Origin: Halobacteriales archaeon QH_10_65_19
Lineage (GTDB): Archaea; Halobacteriota; Halobacteria; Halobacteriales; Haloarculaceae
NCBI GenBank assembly: GCA_003022085.1
Contig: PXQK01000089.1
Location: 1 to 6,667, forward strand
Length of the DNA stretch: 6,667 nt
Direction of reading: 5' to 3'
Under the pieces are notes generated by a model, which was not told the origin of the DNA, ran no database searches, and saw only the letters and a list, made by a program, of their open reading frames with translations. Of this stretch, positions 1 through 6,219 are shown in pieces. Made by a program: the position numbers and the translations under genes. Every line of letters starts with the position of its first letter. The first letter of the stretch is position 1.

Positions 1-695
1 GCCATCCGGAGGTCTTCGAGGCTGATCACCGGCTGCAGGTCCTCGATGGGGTGGCGCCCAACCACCCGATCCAGCATATCGACCTCGTCGCCCTCGTCGG
101 GGTACCCCAGGTGGAGCTTCTTCATGAAGCGGTCGACCTCCGCCATCGGGAGGTCGTATGCCCGGTCACCCTCGACTGTGTTCTGGGTCGCGATGACAGT
201 GAAGGGGTCCGGCATCCCGTGGGTCTCGCCGTCGACCGTTGCCTGCTCTTCCTCCATCGCCTCCAGCAGCGCCGACTGCGTTTTGGGGGGCGCGCGGTTG
301 ATCTCGTCGCCCAGCACCACGTTCGCAAAGATCGGGCCCGGGCGGAACTCGAACTCCTGTGTCTGCTGGTTGAACACGTTGACGCCGGTCACGTCAGAGG
401 GCAGCAGGTCCGGCGTGAACTGGACCCGCTTGAACGTGCCGTCGAAGGACCTGGCCACTGCACGGGCGAGCATTGTCTTGCCCATGCCGGGGACGTCCTC
501 CAGCAGCACGTGACCGCGGCCGAGGAGGGCAGTCATGATGTCCTCGATCGCGTCGTGGTGTCCTACCATCACCGTCTCGACGTTCGCGATGACGTTGTCG
601 ACCACGTCGCTGACCGCCGCGATGTCGATCTCCTGCGGGTCATGCGCCGGAGTTCGTCGATTCGCCTCGTGTATCTCTGTCTCTGTATCCGTCAT
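1..695 (-). CDS. MoxR-family AAA+ ATPase (partial, C-terminus off the left edge)
   Basis: MoxR ATPases use ATP to remodel or activate partner proteins and often sit beside DUF58/von Willebrand genes; the partner here would lie left of the window. About 231 residues are visible. Seen: Walker A EDVPGMGKT at residues 66-74, the MoxR segment FTPDLLPSDVTG at 93-104, Walker B VVLGDEINRAPPKTQSALLEAMEE-type stretch at about 126-149, sensor-1 ATQN at 169-172, and the arginine-bearing LPMAEVDRF at 182-190. The start is the ATG at 693-695. It gives a short acidic leader (MTDTETEIHEAN) before the conserved domain, which suits a haloarchaeal MoxR. No strong TATA box lies within 30 nt, so a leadered transcript is likely. 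The lid domain and stop are outside the window. Family assignment is secure; the specific role is unknown. Confidence 0.93.
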   Translation of the reverse strand, partial: MTDTETEIHEANRRTPAHDPQEIDIAAVSDVVDNVIANVETVMVGHHDAIEDIMTALLGRGHVLLEDVPGMGKTMLARAVARSFDGTFKRVQFTPDLLPSDVTGVNVFNQQTQEFEFRPGPIFANVVLGDEINRAPPKTQSALLEAMEEEQATVDGETHGMPDPFTVIATQNTVEGDRAYDLPMAEVDRFMKKLHLGYPDEGDEVDMLDRVVGRHPIEDLQPVISLEDLRM

Positions 696-1072
696 GAATG
701 GCTGTCTCGGTTGGTGCAACGTCGGGGTCGACCGTCCACCGTGTATGCTGCCTGTTCCCACGCCACGGCCTGATCGTCACCATTCTTTGTTCCCCCAGGG
801 TAGTAAATTGTCTGCATTCGTGTCCATGGTCCACACACCTGGACGCCGGCGGCCTCCGGCGGAAGCTGCGCGAGGAACACGACGGGTCCGAATGGGTGTC
901 CCCGGAGACGGCCGTAGACCGGCTATCGATGACGAACGGTCACCTGGTACGGCGGTCGAACAGGCCCGTAACGAGGCGGACAACGGGCCGTAACGGCGTC
1001 CGCAGTCCGTCGAGCGGATGCCGGTTCTATAAAATCGCGTGCCGGGGACGTAGACTGTGCGTCGGCGCTCCG
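696..1072. other. Gene-poor stretch between moxR-like and zinc-ribbon genes
   Basis: No intact gene is visible in these 377 bases. The stretch must contain the promoter and leader of the minus-strand moxR-like gene; an AT-richer patch at about 803-812 is a candidate TATA element, which would imply an 80-90 nt leader. It also contains the frameshifted small coding remnant at 826-993. A second AT-rich patch, TCTATAAAA at 1026-1034, sits just past the 3' end of the zinc-ribbon gene. It could be a promoter on either strand or part of a T-rich terminator for that gene. Longer open frames here on both strands have ordinary-composition codons and no recognisable protein, so I treat them as chance. 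Confidence 0.6.
826..993 (+). pseudogene. Small acidic hypothetical gene with frame disturbances
   Basis: I do not recognise a family. Codons with strong haloarchaeal GC3 bias run in one frame from about 839 to 955 and encode LDAGGLRRKLREEHDG, then SEWVSPETAVDRLSMTNGHLVR. From about 952 the biased frame shifts by one base and ends as AVEQARNEADNGP with a TAA at 991-993. A single missing base near 952-955 would join the halves smoothly. The only nearby ATG (826) is in the frame of the tail. Using it needs a one-base gain near 835-839, so the two shifts would cancel and leave the whole 826-993 frame open. The reconstructed product would be about 55 residues, hydrophilic and probably helical. 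It could be a decayed gene, sequencing error, or chance codon bias. Confidence is limited because no homolog could be checked. Confidence 0.4.
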
Positions 1073-1243
1073 TCACCCGACTTCCCGCCATTCACGGCCA
1101 CACTCCGGGCACTGTCGGACACGGCCGAGCTCGTCGGGGTCGTTTTTGGTGTCGAGCTGCTCGTCGCACTCGGCACAGGAGAGCCGCTCGTACGTGTCTT
1201 TCTCGATTTCCCCCGATCGCAGACCCTTTTGTGTCGACTTCAT
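1073..1243 (-). CDS. HVO_0758-like zinc-ribbon micro-protein (56 aa)
   Basis: This is a 56-residue haloarchaeal zinc-finger micro-protein. Two CxxC knuckles are visible: CAEC at residues 23-26 and CPEC at 45-48, followed by a GREW tail, which together form one zinc ribbon. The N-terminus MKSTQKGLRSGEIEKDTYER and the length match what I recall of the HVO_0758 family of Haloferax volcanii; that match is from memory. The ATG at 1241-1243 was chosen because the longer open frame upstream runs antisense through the glycosyltransferase gene, and because a T-rich TATA element (1268-1274) lies about 28 nt before this ATG, as expected for a leaderless transcript. The gene is divergent from the broken glycosyltransferase, with 85 bp between the starts. 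The molecular function is not evident from sequence; a regulatory or nucleic-acid-binding role is only inference. Confidence 0.88.
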   Translation of the reverse strand: MKSTQKGLRSGEIEKDTYERLSCAECDEQLDTKNDPDELGRVRQCPECGREWREVG

Positions 1244-1267
1244 ACCCGTTGATAGCTCGCCGGACTG

Positions 1268-1274
1268 TAAAAAA
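1268..1274 (-). promoter_or_regulatory. TATA box of the zinc-ribbon gene
   Basis: On the minus strand this reads TTTTTTA, centred about 28 nt before the ATG at 1243. That spacing places the transcription start at or next to the start codon, the usual haloarchaeal leaderless arrangement. A purine-rich GGAGC sits just upstream as a possible BRE. Confidence 0.65.
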
Positions 1275-1275
1275 G

Positions 1276-1287
1276 CTCCTGCAGGAG
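1276..1287. promoter_or_regulatory. 12-bp perfect palindrome between divergent TATA boxes
   Basis: CTCCTGCAGGAG is a perfect dyad that lies 1 bp from the minus-strand TATA box and 11 bp before the plus-strand one. A dimeric regulator bound here could affect TFB/TBP access at both promoters. Binding is inference; only position and symmetry are seen. Confidence 0.35.
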
Positions 1288-1298
1288 GGATCGCGGGG

Positions 1299-1307
1299 CT
1301 TTTTGTA
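1299..1307 (+). promoter_or_regulatory. TATA box of the glycosyltransferase gene
   Basis: The T-rich element CTTTTTGTA is centred about 26 nt before the ATG at 1329, which fits leaderless transcription. The promoter looks intact although the gene it serves is broken. Confidence 0.6.
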
Positions 1308-1587
1308 CCGGAAGCGTAGGTGTATCCGATGGAATACGTCCAGGAGCGCATCGCGACCCTCCACGACTTTGGAAACGCGCACCCGGCGGCGCCGACCGAC
1401 CGTGCGACCGTGGTAGTGCCGCTGACCGAGCGGGACCACACAACCCTCGCGGCCGAGCGGGTGCTCTCGACGCTCGAGGGGGTCGACCCCGACCGGGTGC
1501 TGATCGCCCTCCGGGCCGACGAGCGCCGGGTCGCCGACGTCGTCTCGTGGGTCGAGTCGTTCGACCTCCCGTCGACGGTGCTGTGGT

Positions 1588-1653
1588 GTACTACGCCCGC
1601 GTCGAGAACGACTGCCTCTACGGGCGCCTGCTCCGCCTGTTCTACGCCCCGGT
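1588..1653 (+). repeat. 66-bp direct repeat, copy 1 (ectopic)
   Basis: This block matches 1708-1773 at 65 of 66 bases; the one difference is T at 1613 versus C at 1733 (Cys versus Arg). It sits where the DxD region of the glycosyltransferase should be, immediately after the frame break, so it is the displaced copy. Confidence 0.95.
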
Positions 1654-1707
1654 CCACGTGCCACGGCTCCTCTTTCCGCTCGCCCGCGACTACGAGTTCG
1701 TCAAGGG

Positions 1708-1773
1708 GTACTACGCCCGCGTCGAGAACGACCGCCTCTACGGGCGCCTGCTCCGCCTGTTCTACGCCCCGGT
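1708..1773 (+). repeat. 66-bp direct repeat, copy 2 (native position)
   Basis: This copy follows EFVKG directly and continues into VVRALA, the order expected for the enzyme family, so it is the original. It starts exactly 120 bp after copy 1. Confidence 0.95.
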
Positions 1774-2361
1774 TGTTCGTGCACTCGCCAACGGCGCGGC
1801 CGACCGACGGCCGGTGACGGACGGCGGGGACCTGCTCGCGTACCTGGGGGCGTTCCGCTACGCGCTGGCCGGCGAGTTCGCAACAACGGGCGCGCTTGCC
1901 CGCCGCCTCCGCGCCCCTCGGGGCTGGGGACTGGAGGTCGGTACCCTCGGTGACGCCCTCGACGCGACGGTATTCGCGGGGACTGCACAGGTCGACCTCG
2001 GCGTCTACGAACACGACCACCGCTCGATCGGCGGACCCGACGGCCTCGGCGAGATGTGCGGGCAGGTCGGTGCGACGCTGTTCACCATCCTCGAGGAACA
2101 CGGGATCGAACCCGACTACGAGGTGCTGCCCGAGCGGTACCGTAACTGCGCCCGTACCCTGGTCGAACAGTACGCGGCGGACGCCGCGTTCAACGGGTTC
2201 GCGTTCGACCGGCAGGGGGAACGCGCACAGATCGACCAGTACGCGACGACGATCCGGCCGCCCACCGGCGACGACCGCCTCCCCGCCTGGCGCGATGCCG
2301 ACCTCGATCCTGCGACTATCGCATCACTCTCCGCAGCTGCGATCGAGGAGCACAACGAGTG

Positions 2362-2394
2362 ACGACGAGGACTCGCCCGCGTTCATGTAGCGGG
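2362..2394 (+). repeat. 33-bp hairpin repeat, copy 1, at the glycosyltransferase stop
   Basis: This unit starts on the last base of the stop codon. It contains a 6-bp inverted repeat, GCCCGC and GCGGGC, around the 9-nt loop GTTCATGTA. It is nearly identical to the next copy: one substitution (2373 versus 2408) and one inserted G. It could act as a 3' stabiliser or terminator, or be a REP-like or transposon-end remnant. No T-tract follows. Confidence 0.8.
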
Positions 2395-2396
2395 CT

Positions 2397-2430
2397 ACGA
2401 CGAGGACCCGCCCGCGTTCATGTAGGCGGG
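2397..2430 (+). repeat. 34-bp hairpin repeat, copy 2
   Basis: The stem ACCCGCC (2406-2412) pairs with GGCGGGT (2425-2431), a 7-bp helix. The same right arm, GGCGG (2425-2429), can instead pair with CCGCC at 2435-2439 across a 5-nt loop, so two hairpins compete. Both lie upstream of the likely purNH transcription start and therefore probably belong to the 3' end of the glycosyltransferase transcript. Confidence 0.75.
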
Positions 2431-2480
2431 TTATCCGCCGGGTGTTCTCCGGAGCCGGTCGCGGCGATACGCGGACCACA

Positions 2481-2489
2481 ATACCTTTG
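2481..2489 (+). promoter_or_regulatory. Probable TATA region of purNH
   Basis: The AT-richer patch ATACCTTTG in very GC-rich flanks is centred about 29 nt before the ATG at 2514, which fits a leaderless or nearly leaderless transcript. The match to a consensus TATA box is moderate. Confidence 0.45.
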
Positions 2490-2513
2490 CTCGCGCCGCA
2501 CGCCCACTCACAC

Positions 2514-4205
2514 ATGAAACTCGCCGGTATGGCCAGCAACCGCGGCCGCAATCTCGTACACATTGCCGACCGGGCGCCAGCGGACGTCGACGTGTCCGTC
2601 GTGCTGACGGACGACGAGGCGGCGCCTGTTCTGGAGACGGCGGCCAAGCGGGGAGTTCCGACGGAGGCTATCGTCCGCGGGGCAACGGAGTCCCGACGGG
2701 ACCACGAGCGGCGCGTGCTTGCCGCTCTAGCGGACTACGAGTTCGACCTCGTCTGTCTCGACGGCTACATGCGCATCCTCTCGGACACGTTCCTCGACGC
2801 GGCGCCGACGGCGCTGAACGTTCACCCGTCGTTGCTCCCCTCCTTCCCCGGGGGAGACGCCTGGGGTGACGCGCTCGACGCCGGTGTCTCGGTGACCGGC
2901 TGTACGGTCCACGTCGTCACGGACGCGACCGACGCCGAGGGTAACGTCGTCGATGCGGAGGTCGACACCGGACCGATCGTCACCCAGGAGCCGGTCCCGG
3001 TCTACGCCGGCGACACGGCCGACGAGCTGAAAGACCGCGTGCTCTACAAGGGCGAGTTCCGTGCCTATCCGCGCGCTGTCAGGTGGTTCGCCGCGGACCG
3101 GGTGACCGTCGACCACGACGCCGGCACGGTCCACGTCGAGGGTGACGACGGCGGCGAGTTCCCGGCCCGACGGGTGACGAGCACCGACCGCGCAGCGGAG
3201 CTCCGGTACGGCGAGAATCCGCACCAGGACGCGGCGCTGTACGCGGACGACACGGCGGACGAGGCGAGCGTCGCACGCGCCCCCCAGTTGAACGAGGGGG
3301 CCAAAGGGATGTCCTACAACAACTACAACGATGCGGACGCGGCGCTGAACCTGATCAAGGAGTTCGAGGAACCGGCCGCCGCCGTTATCAAGCACACGAA
3401 CCCGACGGGCTGTGCGGTCGCTGGTTCGCCGGCGGTCGCATACGAGCGCGCGCTATCGACGGATCCCCAGAGCGCCTTCGGCGGCATCGTCGCCCTGAAC
3501 CGCGAGTGCGACGGAACGACGGCCGAGCGGATCGTCGACTCGTTCAAGGAGATCGTGGTCGCGCCGGGCTACACCCGGGACGCGCTGGACGTGCTCCGGG
3601 GAAAGGAGAACCTCCGGCTGCTGGACGTCGGGAGCGAGGTCTCACAGACCTCGGACGACGCGAGCGAGGTCTCACAGGCCTCGGACGACGCGAGCGGCGC
3701 TCAGCCGCGAGCGTTCGGCGAGCCGACAGAGACACTCGCAGAAAAAGGGATCGTCGGCGGCCGACTCGTCCAGGAGCGTGACCGCCAGGATATCACCGTC
3801 GACGACCTAGAGGTCGTGACCGAGCGCGAGCCGACAGACACACAGCTCGAATCGATGCTGTTCGCCTGGCGGACGATCAGACACGTCAAATCGAACGCTG
3901 TCCTCTACGCGGCGGGAACTGAAACGGTCGGGATCGGTATGGGGCAGGTCTCCCGCGTCGACGCGGTCCGTCTGGCAGCGCTGAAGGCCGACGAGCACGC
4001 CGAGGGGAAAGACGCCGAGGGCGCCGTGATGGCCTCGGACGCCTTCTTCCCGTTTCCGGACGGCATCGAACGCGCCGCTGAGGCCGGTATCGAGGCGGTC
4101 GTCCAGCCCGGCGGCTCGAAGAACGACGACGCCGTGATCCAAGCTGCCGACGGACACGACATGGCGATGGTCTTCACCGGACAGCGGTGCTTCAGACACG
4201 ACTGA
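2514..4205 (+). CDS. purNH: Bifunctional GAR formyltransferase / AICAR formyltransferase (PurN-PurH fusion)
   Basis: This protein carries out the two formyl-transfer steps of de novo purine synthesis: GAR to FGAR and AICAR to FAICAR, both with 10-formyl-tetrahydrofolate, in the cytoplasm. It has 563 residues. Residues 1-195 are PurN-like, with catalytic Asn102 and His104 in [13 protein letters not shown] and Asp151 in DTGPIV. Residues 230-563 are the AICAR transformylase half of PurH: RYGENPHQ (231-238), [10 protein letters not shown] (264-273), Lys293-His294 in [19 protein letters not shown] (320-330), [11 protein letters not shown] (451-461), and the closing [11 protein letters not shown]. 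The IMP cyclohydrolase half of bacterial PurH is absent, consistent with archaea using a separate cyclohydrolase (PurO). ATG 2514 is preferred over an upstream in-frame start because [11 protein letters not shown] is the natural PurN beginning and a TATA-like patch fits it. A 22-residue repetitive insert lies at about 374-395. The gene converges with xdhC, 6 bp apart. Confidence 0.95.
   Translation: MKLAGMASNRGRNLVHIADRAPADVDVSVVLTDDEAAPVLETAAKRGVPTEAIVRGATESRRDHERRVLAALADYEFDLVCLDGYMRILSDTFLDAAPTALNVHPSLLPSFPGGDAWGDALDAGVSVTGCTVHVVTDATDAEGNVVDAEVDTGPIVTQEPVPVYAGDTADELKDRVLYKGEFRAYPRAVRWFAADRVTVDHDAGTVHVEGDDGGEFPARRVTSTDRAAELRYGENPHQDAALYADDTADEASVARAPQLNEGAKGMSYNNYNDADAALNLIKEFEEPAAAVIKHTNPTGCAVAGSPAVAYERALSTDPQSAFGGIVALNRECDGTTAERIVDSFKEIVVAPGYTRDALDVLRGKENLRLLDVGSEVSQTSDDASEVSQASDDASGAQPRAFGEPTETLAEKGIVGGRLVQERDRQDITVDDLEVVTEREPTDTQLESMLFAWRTIRHVKSNAVLYAAGTETVGIGMGQVSRVDAVRLAALKADEHAEGKDAEGAVMASDAFFPFPDGIERAAEAGIEAVVQPGGSKNDDAVIQAADGHDMAMVFTGQRCFRHD
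3633..3692 (+). repeat. Two tandem 30-bp palindromic repeats inside purNH
   Basis: Two adjacent 30-bp copies (3633-3662 and 3663-3692) differ at one base (A3648 versus G3678) and encode [10 protein letters not shown] and [10 protein letters not shown]. Each contains a palindrome: CGAGGTCT, loop CAC, AGACCTCG at 3635-3653; copy 2 (3665-3683) keeps the stem with one G-T wobble. A further 5-bp hairpin, GCGGC and GCCGC, follows at 3694-3708. The reading frame is kept. Confidence 0.9.
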
Positions 4206-4211
4206 TATGCT

Positions 4212-5402
4212 CTATTCGGTGTCGGCGGTACTCGCTTCGGTATTGGACTCGTTTACGCTACCCGCCTCCGCTATCTCCACGCGTTCGTGGATGTTGCCCT
4301 CCCGGTCCCGGAGGTGCTTGGGTTCCCGGTCGTTCGTCACGGCGAGCAGTTCTGCGACGACGCTGTGTGCGATCTGGTACGGCGACCCGCCCCCGAGGTC
4401 GAGGCCGACCGGTGTGTATATCCGGTCGAGGTCGGACTCGTCGAGGTGTCGGCCGTCTTCCTCGAACGCCTCGACCATCTCCTGGAAGCGATCGTGAGGA
4501 CCCATGAGCCCGATGTACGGGCACGGCGAGTCCAGCAGTGCCTCGACTGTCAGCTGGTCGTCGACGAAGTTGTGGGTCATCACCACTGCGTGGGTGCCGT
4601 CGGTGACCGTCAGATCCTCCCCGATCGCCCCGGGAGACGTGGTGACCGTCCGGTCCGCGTCGGGGAACCGGTCGGCGAGGTCGACGCCACCACGGAAACC
4701 GACCACTGTCACCCGGAAATCATTCCTCGTCGCCAGCTCGGCGACCGGTCCGACGTCGTGGCCGGTCCCGAACAGGAACAGCTCCGGCGGTGCCGCGAGC
4801 CCGTCGACGAACACGCGGAGTCCGCGTCCGTCCGCGTCGAGTTCGATAACGTTGGCACGCCCCGTCTCGGCGAGTTTCCCTGCCGGACTCACAAGCTCTG
4901 CTGCCGGCCACCCATCGCTCCCGTCGGGTGACGTGAGCGTCCCATCTTCCGGAGAGACGTACGCCCTGTCGCCGCGTTCGAGCGGTCCACCGTCGTCCAC
5001 GGCTGTGAGGACGGCGATGTCCCGTCCGTCGGCGAACGCCTCGACGGCCGGTCGGTAGGTCTCGTCGAGCGGTTCCAGGAGGACGTGGATGATGCCGTCA
5101 CAGCCGACGCCGAGGCCCCAGACGTCGTCGTCGCCCGTCAGGTCGTACGTGATCAGCTCCGGTCGGCCGGTCTCTCTGACCTCGTCGCTCGCAGTCACCA
5201 GTTCGTTCTCCAGACAGCCTGCGGTGATGCTCCCGACACCCATTCCCTCCTCGTCGAGCAACATCTTCGCCCCCGGACGCCTGTACGCGTTGCCTTCGAC
5301 GTCGACAATCGTCGCGAGGACGTCTGTCTCTGCCGTGTCCAGACGGTCGTGGATCCGCTGTAGTACCTCGGTTTCCGGTACGCTCCATTGGCTCTCTGAC
5401 AT
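4212..5402 (-). CDS. XdhC/CoxI-family molybdoenzyme maturation factor
   Basis: XdhC/CoxI proteins bind molybdenum cofactor, promote its sulfuration and deliver it to xanthine-dehydrogenase or CO-dehydrogenase type hydroxylases. The protein has 396 residues, and both family halves are present. The N-terminal half has [10 protein letters not shown] (39-48), [12 protein letters not shown] (57-68) with Cys63, and [18 protein letters not shown] (95-112) with Cys101. The C-terminal half has a Rossmann-type nucleotide-binding start [18 protein letters not shown] (207-224), VMTHN (274-278), [11 protein letters not shown] (296-306) and [20 protein letters not shown] (329-348). The C-terminal 30 or so residues are acidic and look disordered. 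The start is ATG at 5400-5402. A GGAGGG at 5421-5426 is 18 nt away, too far for a standard Shine-Dalgarno. No molybdohydroxylase subunit gene is in the window, so its client enzyme is unknown. It lies 70 bp downstream of mbf1 on the same strand. Confidence 0.93.
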   Translation of the reverse strand: MSESQWSVPETEVLQRIHDRLDTAETDVLATIVDVEGNAYRRPGAKMLLDEEGMGVGSITAGCLENELVTASDEVRETGRPELITYDLTGDDDVWGLGVGCDGIIHVLLEPLDETYRPAVEAFADGRDIAVLTAVDDGGPLERGDRAYVSPEDGTLTSPDGSDGWPAAELVSPAGKLAETGRANVIELDADGRGLRVFVDGLAAPPELFLFGTGHDVGPVAELATRNDFRVTVVGFRGGVDLADRFPDADRTVTTSPGAIGEDLTVTDGTHAVVMTHNFVDDQLTVEALLDSPCPYIGLMGPHDRFQEMVEAFEEDGRHLDESDLDRIYTPVGLDLGGGSPYQIAHSVVAELLAVTNDREPKHLRDREGNIHERVEIAEAGSVNESNTEASTADTE

Positions 5403-5472
5403 TATGTTTCTCTCGGGGTTCCCTCCTGCTGGATTGTCCGTAGGGTGCGGTACGTGACCGACTCACATAACG

Positions 5473-6219
5473 TCAGGAGTCCTTCCGTTTGACGACGTCG
5501 CCGAGCGTGTACTCCCCGCCGGAGGTGTCGCTCTCCCAGTCGGTGTCCGCGTCGCCAGTTCCGGCGGAGAGATCGATGTCGAGTTCGCCCTCGAGCTTCC
5601 GCTGGAGTTTGTCTGTGGGGAGCGTCTCGCCGTGTTCCAGCTTCCGGATGAAACTCGCCTTCTCGTTGAGTTGCTTGGCGAGTTCCTTCTGGCTCAGCCC
5701 CGCGCTCTCGCGGGCTTTCCGGATCCGGTCGTCGTAGTCCTGTGCAATCTCGTCGATGTCGTCGAACATGTCGCTGCGCCGTCCACTTCCCGAACTCGAC
5801 GAACCTGACGAGTTGCCAGTGGCACTGCTCCCCGTGCCGGCCCTCGCCGAGCCACCCGAGGAGGAGCTACTGGAACCCGAAGAGCCCGTCGAGTACTTCG
5901 TCGAGGTGGTGGATTCGGACTCGGTCTGGACCTCCGTCCCAAACTCTGTGCACGCGTCACAGACGTCGAGCTCCGCTCCCTCTATCTTGACGCGGTTCGG
6001 GTCTGACGTCTCGGTCCCGCACATCTCACACTGGACCGATTCGCTCCCCGTCATGTTTTCACCCTTCTGAGCATGGTAGTAGTATCCTGAAAACGGGGCG
6101 ACGCAGTCACTCACGTCGACACCCGCTTTCTTGAGGTCCTCGCGGATCTGTTCGCGTTGCTCACGGATCGCCTCACGAGCCTCCGCAATCTCGTCGTCGG
6201 TTACTGGATTCCGTGCCAT
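5473..6219 (-). CDS. Multiprotein-bridging factor 1 (aMBF1) with a 55-residue N-terminal extension
   Basis: MBF1 proteins are helix-turn-helix factors that associate with basal transcription machinery or the ribosome. The MBF1 part is residues 56-248. It has a zinc ribbon (C64-x2-C67 and C87-x2-C90 in VQCEMCG and LDVCDAC), a Ser/Gly-rich linker at about 108-147, a HTH_3 domain at about 164-217 (ARESAGLSQKELAKQLNEKA), and the terminal GEYTLGDVVKRKD. Haloarchaeal MBF1 usually begins right before the zinc ribbon, so the ATG at 6052-6054 (MTGSESVQCEMC) may be the real MBF1 start. The longer start at 6217-6219 has a GGAG Shine-Dalgarno (6229-6232) and adds a charged helix-like segment (TDDEIAEAREAIREQREQIR) of unknown identity. 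That segment overlaps the preceding broken gene by 19 nt. Whether the extension is translated as a fusion or is a separate gene that lost its stop cannot be decided here. Confidence 0.9.
   Translation of the reverse strand: MARNPVTDDEIAEAREAIREQREQIREDLKKAGVDVSDCVAPFSGYYYHAQKGENMTGSESVQCEMCGTETSDPNRVKIEGAELDVCDACTEFGTEVQTESESTTSTKYSTGSSGSSSSSSGGSARAGTGSSATGNSSGSSSSGSGRRSDMFDDIDEIAQDYDDRIRKARESAGLSQKELAKQLNEKASFIRKLEHGETLPTDKLQRKLEGELDIDLSAGTGDADTDWESDTSGGEYTLGDVVKRKDS

Larger units (their letters stand above)
1329..2362 (+). pseudogene. Broken GpgS-like glycosyltransferase (GT2/GT81 type)
   Basis: Intact relatives transfer a sugar from a nucleotide-sugar donor, for example glucose to 3-phosphoglycerate for compatible-solute synthesis. 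The 5' part (ATG at 1329) encodes about 86 residues from MEYVQERIATLHDFGNA to DLPSTVLWC, a GT-A-like beginning. The 3' part, in another frame to TGA at 2360-2362, carries HVPRLLFPLARDYEFVKG (about 1654-1707), YLGAFRYALAGEFA, RGWGLEVGTLGDA and AQVDLGVYEHDHRS, which resemble the KGYY/F, acceptor-loop and QVDLG blocks of GpgS enzymes. Between them, at about 1587, the frame shifts. In the family the DxD donor/metal-binding segment should directly precede the VPRLLFPL block. No such segment is present; a second copy of the downstream YYARVEND-to-LFYAPV block takes its place. The full reading length, 1034 nt, is not a multiple of three. The product is almost certainly inactive unless this is an assembly error. 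GpgS versus another GT2 activity is uncertain. Confidence 0.85.

Noticed and set aside
1026..1034. Strong promoter for a plus-strand gene starting near 1057
   Set aside because: The TATA-like sequence is good, but the downstream frame is an Arg-rich antisense of the zinc-ribbon gene. A terminator or chance AT patch is at least as likely.
696..1072. tRNA or other structured RNA gene
   Set aside because: I found no cloverleaf or conserved T-loop sequence on either strand in this gap or in the other intergenic stretches.
698..1252. 184-codon plus-strand frame across the gene-poor region
   Set aside because: Good codon bias is limited to about 839-955. The remainder is antisense to the zinc-ribbon gene or basic and unbiased, so it is not one intact gene.
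1588..1773. CRISPR or tandem-repeat array
   Set aside because: There are only two copies, and both encode a conserved enzyme block. No regular spacer series exists anywhere in the window.
1073..2101. 342-codon minus-strand frame ending in the zinc-ribbon sequence
   Set aside because: Only its last 56 codons are a gene. The rest is antisense to the glycosyltransferase, contains the 66-bp repeat twice, and lacks a promoter, whereas a TATA box fits the internal ATG at 1243.
2442..2513. Upstream extension of purNH to 2442
   Set aside because: The added residues do not resemble PurN, span the probable TATA patch, and the ATG at 2514 gives the typical PurN N-terminus.
2727..3395. Long open frame (222 codons) on the minus strand opposite purNH
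   Set aside because: It is antisense to the conserved PurN and transformylase coding sequence and its Arg/Val-rich product has no recognisable motif. Long antisense open frames are expected opposite GC-rich, GC3-biased genes.
4287..4931. Plus-strand open frame opposite xdhC
   Set aside because: XdhC on the minus strand has all family motifs; this frame is the complementary shadow.
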